Made by a program: the position numbers and the translations under genes. A model generated the notes under the pieces. The model saw only the letters and a program-made list of their open reading frames with translations, was not told where the DNA came from and ran no database searches. This document shows positions 1 to 6,392 of a stretch of 8,771 nucleotides of DNA, in pieces (position 1 is the stretch's first letter; every line of letters starts with the position of its first letter). This stretch comes from Chloroflexota bacterium (GTDB lineage Bacteria > Chloroflexota > Limnocylindria > Limnocylindrales > CSP1-4), in the NCBI GenBank assembly GCA_021785115.1, contig JAJYGO010000352.1:1-8771 (forward strand), in the 5' to 3' direction.

Positions 1-633
1 TCGCGGTCGGCCGGGACCGGCGAGATCGCGCGGCTGAACCGGCTGCACGTGTCCGTCCGGGGGCCGGTGCGCGATCCCGTCGCGCGCGACGTGACGGGCG
101 CCGGCGAGTACCGGGCGCGGGAGCCGGAGCTGTCGCTGTGGGTGCACGCGACGCTCGTCGAGTCGACCATGACGGTCTACGACGCGTGGTACGAGCCGCT
201 GTCGCCCGAGCGACGAGCCCGCTACTACGCGGAGACGCTGCCGATCGGGCGAGCCTTCGGAATCCCCGACGACCTGCTCCCGCAGGATCTCCCGGCGTTC
301 GATCGCTACTGGAACGCCATGCTGGCCCCCGACGGGCCTGTCCGGGTGACGCCCACCGCGAGGTCGCTGATCCCGACGATCCTGCACCCGCCGGTCGGCC
401 CGCTGCCGCCGCGGATCTACGACTGGCTCATGTGGCCGGCCGTCCAGCTGCTCCCGCCCCGCGTCCGCGACGACTACGCGATCCCATGGACGCCCGGGCG
501 CGAAGCTGTCGCCGCCTTGCTCCGTTCGACGTTCGGCTTCTGGGCGCACGTCCTCCCCCGCTCGTGGCGCTGGATGCCCCAGGCGAGGGCCGCCGATCGC
601 CGAACTCGCATGACTACAATCGCGACGTCCTGA
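1..633 (+). CDS. Oxygenase MpaB / DUF2236 family protein, C-terminal part (5' truncated by window)
   Basis: The reading frame is open from base 1, so the start lies upstream; 210 residues are visible before the TGA at 631-633. The fragment matches the second half of the DUF2236 (MpaB / rubber-oxygenase-like) family. It has an LNRLHVSVRG stretch (His at fragment residue 16), then the hallmark ELSLWVHATLVES (His 49), then a PLSPERRARYYAE segment, a GxxFGIP turn and a proline-rich C-terminus. In characterised family members (latex-clearing protein, fungal MpaB) this all-helical fold binds b-type haem and oxidises hydrophobic substrates; the substrate here cannot be told. No signal peptide can be judged because the N-terminus is missing. 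fabF follows after 22 bases, but a probable fabF promoter box lies inside the tail of this gene, so co-transcription is uncertain. The family call is firm; the enzymatic activity is inferred. Confidence 0.82.
   Translation, partial: SRSAGTGEIARLNRLHVSVRGPVRDPVARDVTGAGEYRAREPELSLWVHATLVESTMTVYDAWYEPLSPERRARYYAETLPIGRAFGIPDDLLPQDLPAFDRYWNAMLAPDGPVRVTPTARSLIPTILHPPVGPLPPRIYDWLMWPAVQLLPPRVRDDYAIPWTPGREAVAALLRSTFGFWAHVLPRSWRWMPQARAADRRTRMTTIATS
615..620 (+). promoter_or_regulatory. Probable -10 box of fabF (TACAAT)
   Basis: TACAAT differs from the consensus TATAAT at one base and stands out in this GC-rich sequence. A start point about seven bases downstream (near 627) would give a leader of about 29 bases that includes the fabF ribosome binding site. 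No convincing -35 box is visible at 16-18 bases upstream. The box lies within the last codons of the oxygenase gene. Confidence 0.45.
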
Positions 634-645
634 CCGATCCGATCC

Positions 646-651
646 AGGAGG
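646..651 (+). promoter_or_regulatory. Ribosome binding site of fabF (AGGAGG)
   Basis: This is a perfect Shine-Dalgarno core four bases before the ATG at 656. It fixes the fabF start and rejects starts in the other overlapping frames. Confidence 0.85.
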
Positions 652-655
652 ACCC

Positions 656-1924
656 ATGCCGCCCAGCCCAGATCCCGCGCGCCGCGCCGTCGTCACGGGC
701 ATGGGCGCCGTCACGCCCATCGGCAACGACTACCCGACGTACTGGCGCAACCTGTTGCACGCCGTCAACGGCGGTGGACCCATCACCTCGTTCGACGCGA
801 CGGCGTTCGACGTGCGCATCGCCGCCGAGGTCAAGGACTTCGACCCGACCATCGCGATGGACCGCAAGATGGCGCGCCGGATGAGCCGCTTCATCCACTT
901 CGCCATGGCGGCGGCGCAGGAGGCCGTCGAGGACTCGGGCCTCGACTTCTCGACGTGGTCCGCGGAGCGGCGCGACCGCGTCGGGGTCGCGATCAACACC
1001 GGCGGTGGCGGGCTCGAGCAGATGGTCGACGGCACGCACACGCTCGAGCAGAAGGGGCCGGGACAGGTGAGCCCGTTCGCGATCCCGGCGCTGTCGGGAT
1101 CAATGGCGGCGTGCATGGTCTCGATGAAGTACGGGCTCACCGGTCCTGTCGTGACCCAGGTTGCGGCGTGCGCAAGCTCCGTCATCGCGTTCCACGACGC
1201 GCTGCGGATGATCCAGGACGGCGAGTGCGACGTCGTGCTGACGGGCGGCACGGAGGCGCCACTGCTCCCGGTCGCGTTCGCGGCGCTCGGCAACATGGGC
1301 GCGCTCTCGAAGCGCAACGACGATCCCGAGCACGCCTCGCGGCCGTTCGACCGCACGCGCGACGGGTTCCTGTTCGGCGAGGGCGCCGGCGTGATGATCC
1401 TCGAGTCGGCGGCGCACGCGATGAACCGCGGCGCCCGGATCCGGGCCGAGGTCATCGGCTCCGCGCTGACGGCCGACGCGTTCCATGTCAGCGCACCCGA
1501 GCCCACCGGCCGTGGAGCGGCGCGTGCGATGTCGCTCGCGATCCGGAACGCGGGGATCGCCCCCGAGGACGTCGACCTCATCGTGGCCCACGGCACGTCG
1601 ACGCCGCTCAACGACGTCACGGAGACGCGCGCGATCAAGACGTCGTTCGGCGAGCACGCCCATCGCGTGGCGATCACCTCGCCGAAGTCGATGATCGGCC
1701 ACCTCCTCGGCGCGGCGGGCGTCGCGAACGCGATCGTCGCGGTCTCGTCGATCTGCGAGGGCGTGATCCCGCCGACGGCCAACCTGCACGACCCGGACCC
1801 CGAGTGCGACCTCGACTACACGCCGCTGACGCCGCGCGAGACGCGTGTCGACACGGCGATCGCGAACGGGTTCGGGTTCGGCGGCCAGAACGCGGTGGCC
1901 GTGTTCCGGCGGTTCGAGGGCTGA
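656..1924 (+). CDS. fabF: Beta-ketoacyl-ACP synthase II (FabF)
   Basis: This 422-residue condensing enzyme of type II fatty-acid synthesis should elongate acyl-ACP with malonyl-ACP in the cytoplasm. The full thiolase-fold signature is present: N-terminal RAVVTGMGAVTPIGN (residues 10-24), nucleophilic Cys172 in VAACASS, His312 in VAHGTSTPLND, Lys344 in SPKSMIGH, His349, and the C-terminal GFGFGGQNA loop (405-413). Each catalytic residue is nine positions later than in E. coli FabF (Cys163, His303, Lys335, His340), and the length is normal, so the protein looks intact and active. The Cys-His-His triad points to the KAS I/II class; FabH uses Cys-His-Asn. The Cys motif ACASS varies slightly from the common ACAT. 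A strong ribosome binding site supports the ATG. No acpP, fabD or fabG gene is adjacent, so this is a stand-alone copy. A secondary-metabolite ketosynthase is less likely because no chain-length-factor partner is present. Confidence 0.95.
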   Translation: MPPSPDPARRAVVTGMGAVTPIGNDYPTYWRNLLHAVNGGGPITSFDATAFDVRIAAEVKDFDPTIAMDRKMARRMSRFIHFAMAAAQEAVEDSGLDFSTWSAERRDRVGVAINTGGGGLEQMVDGTHTLEQKGPGQVSPFAIPALSGSMAACMVSMKYGLTGPVVTQVAACASSVIAFHDALRMIQDGECDVVLTGGTEAPLLPVAFAALGNMGALSKRNDDPEHASRPFDRTRDGFLFGEGAGVMILESAAHAMNRGARIRAEVIGSALTADAFHVSAPEPTGRGAARAMSLAIRNAGIAPEDVDLIVAHGTSTPLNDVTETRAIKTSFGEHAHRVAITSPKSMIGHLLGAAGVANAIVAVSSICEGVIPPTANLHDPDPECDLDYTPLTPRETRVDTAIANGFGFGGQNAVAVFRRFEG

Positions 1925-3774
1925 TGCGCGGCCCGCGCGCGGGCTCGGGCGCGCTCATCGGCACGCGCTGGTCCCGTCCGCACGCGGGCCGGACGTTCGC
2001 GCGAGGGATCGCGCTCGCGCTCGTCGTGACGCTCGTCGCGTCCGCCTGCGGATCGTCCGCCCCCTCGAAGTCGCCCTCCACGTCACGCACGGCGACCGGC
2101 TCGCCCGTCGCGGGCGGGTCCCCGGGGCCCTCGGGGCAGACGGGGGTGCCCGGGAGTTCGGCAGGGCCGGGGGCATCGGGGGCCGGTGGGTCGGCCGGGC
2201 CGGGTGCGTCGGCGGCAGCGGGAGGGTCGGGGCAGCCAGGGCAGGGTGCCCGCATCCCGCTCGCCGTCGTGACCGGCTTCGCCAACTACCGGATCGACTC
2301 CGTGACCACGTCGGCGCTCTCGACTGCCCTCTCGCGTGGCTCGCTGCTCGTCCCGTGCGGTGCCGAGGCAGCCGTCGCGTCCGTCCTGGGCATGCGGGCC
2401 GGATCCGGGTCCGCGGCGTCAGCAGGAAGCGGCGCCTCCCCTGCGCCCGCCGGATCGGCCACCGGACCGTCCGCCGGGTCGGCCGCCGGATCGTCGCCCG
2501 CCGAATCGACCCCCGCATCCGATGCCTCCCCCGGCTCGTGCGTCCCGGCCGACCAGATCGCATCGCGTCTGCCGTCCTCGGCGACCGCGCTCGCGCTCCT
2601 GCCGCCCGGCCTCGTCACGCCGGCCGTCCGCGTCGTGCCGGTCGGGACCGCCGATCCGTTCGGCGAGACGCCGGCGCGCAGCGAGCCGTACCCGCTGACG
2701 ATCCCGGCGCCCACCGCATGGCCCGCCGCCTGGACGGTGTACGACCCGTCGAACGTTCGGGTGGTGCTCACGACCGGCGTCAACTGCCCCGATCGCGGCG
2801 TGAGCTACCAGACCAACGTGCTCGGCAAGGGCTGGGACTGGCTGCTCCAGGCCGGGACCGCGAAGTACACGGGCCGCCACTGGGACCCGGCGTTCGGATG
2901 GTGGGTCGTGGACGCGGTCCGGACCGGCCACGCCGGGGCGGTGTGGGACCTGATCCGGAATGCAGACGTGGCGGTGAGCGACTTCGAGTGCTCGATGACG
3001 CCGGGTTTCACGCAGCACGACAGCGGCACGCTGTTCACGATCGATCCCAGGGTGGCGCCGCTCATGGCCAAGGCCGGCTTCGACGTCGCGACGATCGCCG
3101 CGGACCACAACACGAACCCGGGTCTCGCGGCCGTGCCCTACACGGTCCGGGCGTTCGCCGCGAACGGGATCCGAGCGGTCGGCGGCGGCGCGAACCTCGC
3201 CCAGGCGTTGCGCCCGGCCGTGCTCGACGTCCGCGGCGTCCGGTTCGGGTTCGTGGGCTTCGACGCGATCGGCGGGTCGGCCAGCGCGACCGCGACGAGC
3301 GCGGGAGTTGCGCCGCTCACGCCGGCCAACGCGCGGACGGCGATCTCCGCCGCACGCGCCCAGGGTGCGCAGGTCGTGTTCGCGCTGCCGCAGTGGAGCT
3401 CGGTCGAATATCGCGCGGCGTTCACCGCCTTCCAGGACCAGCTCGCCGCGCAGCTCGAGGCCGCGGGCGCCGACGAGATCATCGGCGCGGACTTCCACTG
3501 GGCCGGGGCGGTCTCGATCGCGCCGGGCGGCGACGCCGGGTACCGGCTCGTCACCGCGAGCCAGGGCAACTTCTGGTTCGGCCAGAGCTGGAGCCGGCAG
3601 ACCCAGGAGGGCGTGATGACGATGCTGACGTTCGTCGGCACGCGCCTCGCGCAGGTCCGACTGATCCCCACGGTCGTGCTCGACGACGCGCAGCCGAACC
3701 TCACCGATCCCGCCACCGACGGCCAGTTCGTGCTGCACCAGGTGCTGTCCGTCTCGCGCCTCCTCGAGCCGTGA
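1924..3774 (+). CDS. CapA-family (PGA_cap, metallophosphatase-like) lipoprotein with low-complexity linkers
   Basis: The product has 616 residues. The ATG shares one base with the fabF stop (TGATG), with GAGGG at 1916-1920 as a likely ribosome binding site, so translation is probably coupled. Residues 1-42 form a lipoprotein signal: arginines, hydrophobic stretch 28-41, then a lipobox ending ASA-Cys42. A Gly/Ser/Ala/Pro linker spans about 43-107. Residues 109-156 and 206-260 read like two halves of one small domain (VPCGAEA, then LALLPPGLVTPAVRVVPV), split by a second low-complexity stretch (157-205). From about 277 to 590 the order of CapA motifs can be followed: TTGVNCPDR, ADVAVSDFE, AADHNTN, VEYRAAF, EIIGADFHWAG, ASQGNFWFG. 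Several metal-site residues differ from the family pattern (see findings). CapA proteins are linked to poly-gamma-glutamate or capsule formation, but no other capsule gene is nearby, so the role here is unknown. It is probably anchored outside the cytoplasmic membrane. Confidence 0.8.
   Translation: MRGPRAGSGALIGTRWSRPHAGRTFARGIALALVVTLVASACGSSAPSKSPSTSRTATGSPVAGGSPGPSGQTGVPGSSAGPGASGAGGSAGPGASAAAGGSGQPGQGARIPLAVVTGFANYRIDSVTTSALSTALSRGSLLVPCGAEAAVASVLGMRAGSGSAASAGSGASPAPAGSATGPSAGSAAGSSPAESTPASDASPGSCVPADQIASRLPSSATALALLPPGLVTPAVRVVPVGTADPFGETPARSEPYPLTIPAPTAWPAAWTVYDPSNVRVVLTTGVNCPDRGVSYQTNVLGKGWDWLLQAGTAKYTGRHWDPAFGWWVVDAVRTGHAGAVWDLIRNADVAVSDFECSMTPGFTQHDSGTLFTIDPRVAPLMAKAGFDVATIAADHNTNPGLAAVPYTVRAFAANGIRAVGGGANLAQALRPAVLDVRGVRFGFVGFDAIGGSASATATSAGVAPLTPANARTAISAARAQGAQVVFALPQWSSVEYRAAFTAFQDQLAAQLEAAGADEIIGADFHWAGAVSIAPGGDAGYRLVTASQGNFWFGQSWSRQTQEGVMTMLTFVGTRLAQVRLIPTVVLDDAQPNLTDPATDGQFVLHQVLSVSRLLEP
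2449..2508 (+). repeat. 12-bp tandem repeat inside the CapA-like gene
   Basis: Five 12-base units (GCCGGATCGGCC, ACCGGACCGTCC, GCCGGGTCGGCC, GCCGGATCGTCG, CCCGCCGAATCG) encode the tetrapeptides AGSA, TGPS, AGSA, AGSS and PAES. They form the core of the second low-complexity linker (residues 176-195). The unit is a multiple of three, so copy number can change without a frameshift. Confidence 0.7.
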
Positions 3775-3797
3775 CGGGCTCTGGGCGACACTTGCGG

Positions 3798-3803
3798 CAC
3801 AAT
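3798..3803 (+). promoter_or_regulatory. Probable -10 box for a leaderless cysE transcript (CACAAT)
   Basis: CACAAT is followed by exactly six bases and then the GTG at 3810, and no Shine-Dalgarno sequence lies before that start. This spacing places the transcription start at or next to the first base of the GTG codon, as in leaderless genes. No clear -35 box is seen. It lies in the 35-base gap after the CapA-like gene, so the cysteine genes probably have their own promoter. Confidence 0.5.
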
Positions 3804-3809
3804 GGCGCC

Positions 3810-4670
3810 GTGACGATGGACACGGTGGAGCGAGAACGGCTCGCGGAGCGGCTGCTGCAGGGGCACCGGCGCGGGCCCGAACGGCTGCCGGCGAAGGCGG
3901 CTGCCGCCGCGCTGGCCGATGGCGCGCTGCGCCTCCTGTTCCCGGAGGCCGCCGGTCACGACGCTCGCGCCGACGAGGCCGACGCCGAGATCGAGCGGCT
4001 CCACGCCGGGCTCGTCGAGCTGCTCGAGCCGCTGCGCGGGCTGAGACCGCGGATGCCACTCTCGCCGGAGGAGACCGCGTCGCGCTTCCTGGACACGCTG
4101 CCGCGCATCCAGGCCGCCCTGCAGCGCGATGCCGAGGCGATCTGCGACGGAGACCCGGCCGCGGAGAGCGTCGAGGAGGTCATCCTCGCCTACCCCGGGT
4201 TCCTGGCGATCCTGCACTACCGGCTCGCGCACGAGCTTCGCGAACTCGGCGTCCCACTGCTGCCGCGACTCATCACGGAATGCGCGCACGATCGGACGGG
4301 GATCGACATTCACCCGGGCGCGACGATCGGGAACCCGCTCGTCATCGACCACGGGACCGGCATCGTGATCGGCGAGACGACGACGATCGGTGACAACGTC
4401 AAGCTCTACCAGGGCGTCACGCTCGGCGCCCTGAGCGTCGACAAGTCGCTGGCGTCGCAGAAGCGCCACCCGACGATCGAGGACGACGTCGTGATCTACG
4501 CGAACGCGACGATCCTCGGCGGAAGGACGGTGGTCGGCCGCGGCAGCGTCATCGGCGGCAACGTCTGGCTGACCGAGAGCGTCCCCGCGGATTCCGTCGT
4601 GTACCACCGCAGCGAGGTCCACGTCCGCAGCGGCCCGCTCGAGCCGAACCCGGTCGACTTCACGATCTGA
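3810..4670 (+). CDS. cysE: Serine O-acetyltransferase (CysE / EpsC-like)
   Basis: This enzyme transfers acetyl from acetyl-CoA to L-serine to make O-acetylserine, the first committed step of cysteine synthesis. The product has 286 residues from the GTG at 3810; the in-frame ATG at 3816 would give 284. An N-terminal helical domain (about 1-155, including [17 protein letters not shown]) is followed by left-handed beta-helix hexapeptide repeats (about 160-265). Active-site motifs are visible: [11 protein letters not shown] (Asp166), [12 protein letters not shown] (Asp180, His181) and SQKRHPTI (His220), matching the catalytic Asp/His and the serine-binding His of E. coli CysE. The tail ([13 protein letters not shown] to VDFTI) is of the EpsC-like type, not the usual AGVPAR ending. 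The last residue is Ile286, the residue that in studied homologues inserts into O-acetylserine sulfhydrylase to form the cysteine synthase complex. The sulfhydrylase gene follows after 62 bases. The start choice rests on the promoter spacing and the absence of a ribosome binding site. Confidence 0.93.
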   Translation: MTMDTVERERLAERLLQGHRRGPERLPAKAAAAALADGALRLLFPEAAGHDARADEADAEIERLHAGLVELLEPLRGLRPRMPLSPEETASRFLDTLPRIQAALQRDAEAICDGDPAAESVEEVILAYPGFLAILHYRLAHELRELGVPLLPRLITECAHDRTGIDIHPGATIGNPLVIDHGTGIVIGETTTIGDNVKLYQGVTLGALSVDKSLASQKRHPTIEDDVVIYANATILGGRTVVGRGSVIGGNVWLTESVPADSVVYHRSEVHVRSGPLEPNPVDFTI

Positions 4671-4722
4671 CGGGGATCCGCGCGCGATCGGCGCCCGCGG
4701 ACTCCACAACCAGTGCGCTCAC

Positions 4723-4730
4723 GGAGGGGG
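4723..4730 (+). promoter_or_regulatory. Ribosome binding site of cysK (GGAGGGGG)
   Basis: The GGAGG core (4723-4727) lies five bases before the ATG at 4733 and fixes the start. It contrasts with cysE just upstream, which has no such site. CACAAC at 4705-4710 could be a weak -10 box for a separate cysK promoter; this is only a suggestion. Confidence 0.75.
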
Positions 4731-4732
4731 AC

Positions 4733-5647
4733 ATGAAAGCCGACAACATTCTCGAGGTCATCGGCAACACGCCCGAGGTGCGGCTGCGCCGGCTGTTCGG
4801 CGACCGCGTGCAGGTCTGGATGAAGCTCGAGCGGCAGAACCCGGGCGGCTCGATCAAGGACCGGATCGCGCTGTCGATGATCGAGGACGCCGAGGCGCGT
4901 GGCGTCCTCCACCCCGGGTCGGTCGTCATCGAGCCCACGTCGGGCAACACCGGTGTCGGCCTCGCGCTCGTGTGCGCCGTCAAGGGCTACCGGCTGATCC
5001 TCGTGATGCCGGAGTCGATGTCGGTCGAACGCCGGCGGCTCATGGCGGCGTACGGCGCGACGTTCGAGCTGACGCCGCGGGAGCTCGGGATGCGCGGTTC
5101 GGTCGAGCGAGCCGAGGAGCTCGTGCGCGAGACCGAGAACGCCTGGATGCCGATGCAGTTCGCGAACCCGGCGAACGTCGAGGTGCACCGGCGGACGACC
5201 GCCCAGGAGATCCTGCGCGACTTCCCGGACGGGCTCGACGAGATCGTCGCTGGCGTCGGGACCGGCGGCCACCTGTCGGCATGCGGCGAGGTGCTGAAGC
5301 CGCTCTGGCCGCACCTCCGCACCGTGGCCGTCGAGCCGGAGGCGTCGCCGGTCATCAGCGAGGGACGCGCAGGACCGCACCCGATCCAGGGTCTCGGCGC
5401 GAACTTCGTGCCGGAGAACTACCACCCCGGCGCGGTCGACGAGGTCGTGACGGTCGCGGCGTCCGACGCGTTCGAGTTCGCCCGGCGCTGCGCGCGCGAG
5501 GAGGGGGTCCTCTGCGGCATCAGCACGGGTGCGGTGCTGGCCGCGGTCGCGAAGCGGATCGAGGGACTGCCGGACAACGCGCGCGTGCTGACGTTCGCCT
5601 ACGACACGGGCGAGCGGTACCTGTCGGTCGAGGGGCTGTTCGCCTGA
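4733..5647 (+). CDS. cysK: O-acetylserine sulfhydrylase (cysteine synthase, PLP-dependent)
   Basis: This cytoplasmic fold-type II PLP enzyme converts O-acetylserine and sulfide to L-cysteine and acetate. The product has 304 residues, a normal family length. Visible motifs are IGNTPEVRL (10-18), NPGGSIKDR with PLP-binding Lys42 (36-44), the substrate-binding TSGNTG loop (69-74), the PLP-phosphate loop GVGTGGH (174-180; the usual GTGGT has His here in the last place), [13 protein letters not shown] (216-228), and GISTGA with Ser264 expected to contact the pyridine nitrogen (262-267). The next gene upstream is cysE, so the two enzymes form a complete serine-to-cysteine module. CysK and CysM are hard to separate from sequence alone. 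The short form and the IQGLGANF loop fit cysteine synthase in general; a cystathionine beta-synthase is less likely because there is no CBS-pair domain and cysE is adjacent. Confidence 0.93.
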   Translation: MKADNILEVIGNTPEVRLRRLFGDRVQVWMKLERQNPGGSIKDRIALSMIEDAEARGVLHPGSVVIEPTSGNTGVGLALVCAVKGYRLILVMPESMSVERRRLMAAYGATFELTPRELGMRGSVERAEELVRETENAWMPMQFANPANVEVHRRTTAQEILRDFPDGLDEIVAGVGTGGHLSACGEVLKPLWPHLRTVAVEPEASPVISEGRAGPHPIQGLGANFVPENYHPGAVDEVVTVAASDAFEFARRCAREEGVLCGISTGAVLAAVAKRIEGLPDNARVLTFAYDTGERYLSVEGLFA

Positions 5648-5661
5648 CGGTCGGCGGACGG

Positions 5662-5757
5662 CGGTCACGCCGTTGCACGGTCGCGCCGTCGCACGGTCAC
5701 GCCGTCGCACGGTCGCGCCGTCGCACGGTCGCGCCGCCGCACGGTCAGGCCGCCGGG
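5662..5757 (+). repeat. 16-bp tandem repeat array (five good copies and a degenerate sixth)
   Basis: Units start at 5662, 5678, 5694, 5710, 5726 and 5742, with consensus CGGTCRCGCCGTYGCA. Units 2 and 4 are identical. Units 1-2 and 3-4 differ at one base of 32, so duplication may have gone by 32-base steps. The sixth unit (CGGTCAGGCCGCCGGG) is degenerate. Most unit junctions contain the perfect inverted repeat CCGT-CGC-ACGG. The first unit also overlaps a perfect six-base-pair inverted repeat, ACGGCG (5658-5663) and CGCCGT (5668-5673) around GTCA. The array fills most of the space between the convergent cysK and thioesterase genes and starts 14 bases after the cysK stop. It has no spacers, so it is not a CRISPR array. 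Confidence 0.9.
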
Positions 5758-5783
5758 CGGGGGGCGACGCCACGCCCTCCGCC
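5756..5783. terminator. GC-rich hairpin between convergent genes, possible bidirectional terminator
   Basis: GGCGGGGGGCG (5756-5766), loop ACGCCA (5767-5772) and CGCCCTCCGCC (5773-5783) form an 11-pair stem in plus-strand RNA (ten G-C and one G-U). The minus-strand RNA forms the same stem with one A-C mismatch. It lies 14 bases after the thioesterase stop and about 108 bases after the cysK stop. No T-rich tract follows on either strand, so it is not a classical intrinsic terminator; such U-less hairpins are suggested in some GC-rich bacteria. Confidence 0.45.
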
Positions 5784-5797
5784 GGGTCGGTCTCGCC

Positions 5798-6322
5798 TCA
5801 GTCGGCCGCCGAAACCGGCGCGGCTTCCTCCACGGTCCGCCCGTCGGACTCGTACGCCTCGAGGATCGCGAGCAGGTCGGCCGGCAGCGGCATCACGCGG
5901 CCCGCCGCGTAGTCGTACATGACCTGGATCGTCTCGCCGTACGCCGCGAGCCGCACCTGCCCGGACGGCTCCTCGACCGACAGCCGGTAGTCCATCGAGA
6001 ACGACGACCGCGAGGTCCAGCCCACCCGGCACTCGCAGACGAGGTGTTCGCCGAAGAGCACCGGGCTCGCGTACGTGACGCGCGCCTCGGCGAGGATGAA
6101 GCTGCGGTCGTGGGTCTGCGCGCCGATGCCGAACGTGGAGCCCGTGACCTCGCGGTAGTAGCCGGCGCGGGCCAGCTCCATGTAGGTCAGGTAGACGGCG
6201 TTGTTCACGTGGCCCATCGCGTCCGTGTCGGCGAAGCGGACGTCGATCGGCCGGCGGTACCGGAAGCTGCCTGTCGGAGGGCGGAAGCGGCGGGTCGAGG
6301 CGTCGTGACGGCTGAGGCTCAC
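5798..6322 (-). CDS. Hotdog-fold acyl-CoA thioesterase (4HBT / YbgC-like)
   Basis: The product has 174 residues from the GTG at 6322-6320. It has the 4HBT signature in order: RYRRPIDVRFADTDAMGHVN with the expected catalytic Asp in the ADTDAMGHVNN motif (31-41), NNAVYLTYMELARAGYY helix (40-56), ILAEARVTYASPVLFGEHL (76-94) and the later beta strands up to about 138. Such enzymes hydrolyse acyl-CoA thioesters in the cytoplasm as dimers or tetramers; the acyl chain preferred here cannot be read from the sequence. The ORF extends upstream to an ATG at 6388, but the extra 22 residues are Gly/Arg-rich and outside the fold. The GTG is chosen because a CAGAAT box lies exactly six bases before it, suggesting a leaderless transcript. 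It lies 70 bases downstream of the copper ATPase gene on the same strand and converges on cysK. No functional link to the ATPase is evident. Confidence 0.85.
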   Translation of the reverse strand: MSLSRHDASTRRFRPPTGSFRYRRPIDVRFADTDAMGHVNNAVYLTYMELARAGYYREVTGSTFGIGAQTHDRSFILAEARVTYASPVLFGEHLVCECRVGWTSRSSFSMDYRLSVEEPSGQVRLAAYGETIQVMYDYAAGRVMPLPADLLAILEAYESDGRTVEEAAPVSAAD

Positions 6323-6328
6323 CCGCGC

Positions 6329-6334
6329 ATTCTG
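6329..6334 (-). promoter_or_regulatory. Probable -10 box for a leaderless thioesterase transcript (CAGAAT)
   Basis: Read on the minus strand, CAGAAT is followed by six bases and then the GTG at 6322. There is no Shine-Dalgarno sequence. The geometry is the same as for cysE. No convincing -35 box is visible. Confidence 0.45.
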
Positions 6335-6392
6335 CCCGATCGACGAGCCGGCACCGTCCCGCCCGCCGCGCAGGCCCGGGTCACTCACCCCG

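Noticed and set aside
730..1782. Long minus-strand open frame (350 codons) opposite fabF
   Set aside because: It is antisense to a fully supported FabF, has no recognisable motif, and long antisense frames are expected at this G+C content.
955..1923. N-terminal extension of the CapA-like frame back to 955
   Set aside because: That part overlaps fabF out of frame and is Arg-rich noise; a lipoprotein signal begins cleanly at the ATG at 1924.
2419..4059. 546-codon minus-strand frame across the CapA-like gene and the cysE start
   Set aside because: Its composition is almost all Arg/Ala/Gly/Pro and it crosses two supported genes, which is typical of a high-GC shadow frame.
3138..4709. 523-codon minus-strand frame opposite the CapA-like gene and cysE
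   Set aside because: It is a shadow of two well-supported genes and shows no motif.
5662..5757. CRISPR-like array
   Set aside because: Units are 16 bases and directly adjacent with no unique spacers, and no cas gene is near.
4496..5773. 425-codon minus-strand frame covering cysK and the tandem repeat
   Set aside because: It is antisense to an intact cysK, low in complexity and without any domain; its first part is translated repeat.
6323..6388. Longer thioesterase start at the ATG at 6388
   Set aside because: The added 22 residues are Gly/Arg-rich and lie outside the fold, and a CAGAAT box sits inside that stretch six bases before the GTG at 6322.
6374..6392. Possible terminator after the copper ATPase (GGGT-CACTC-ACCC)
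   Set aside because: Only four base pairs are perfect and no T-tract follows, so it is too weak to call.
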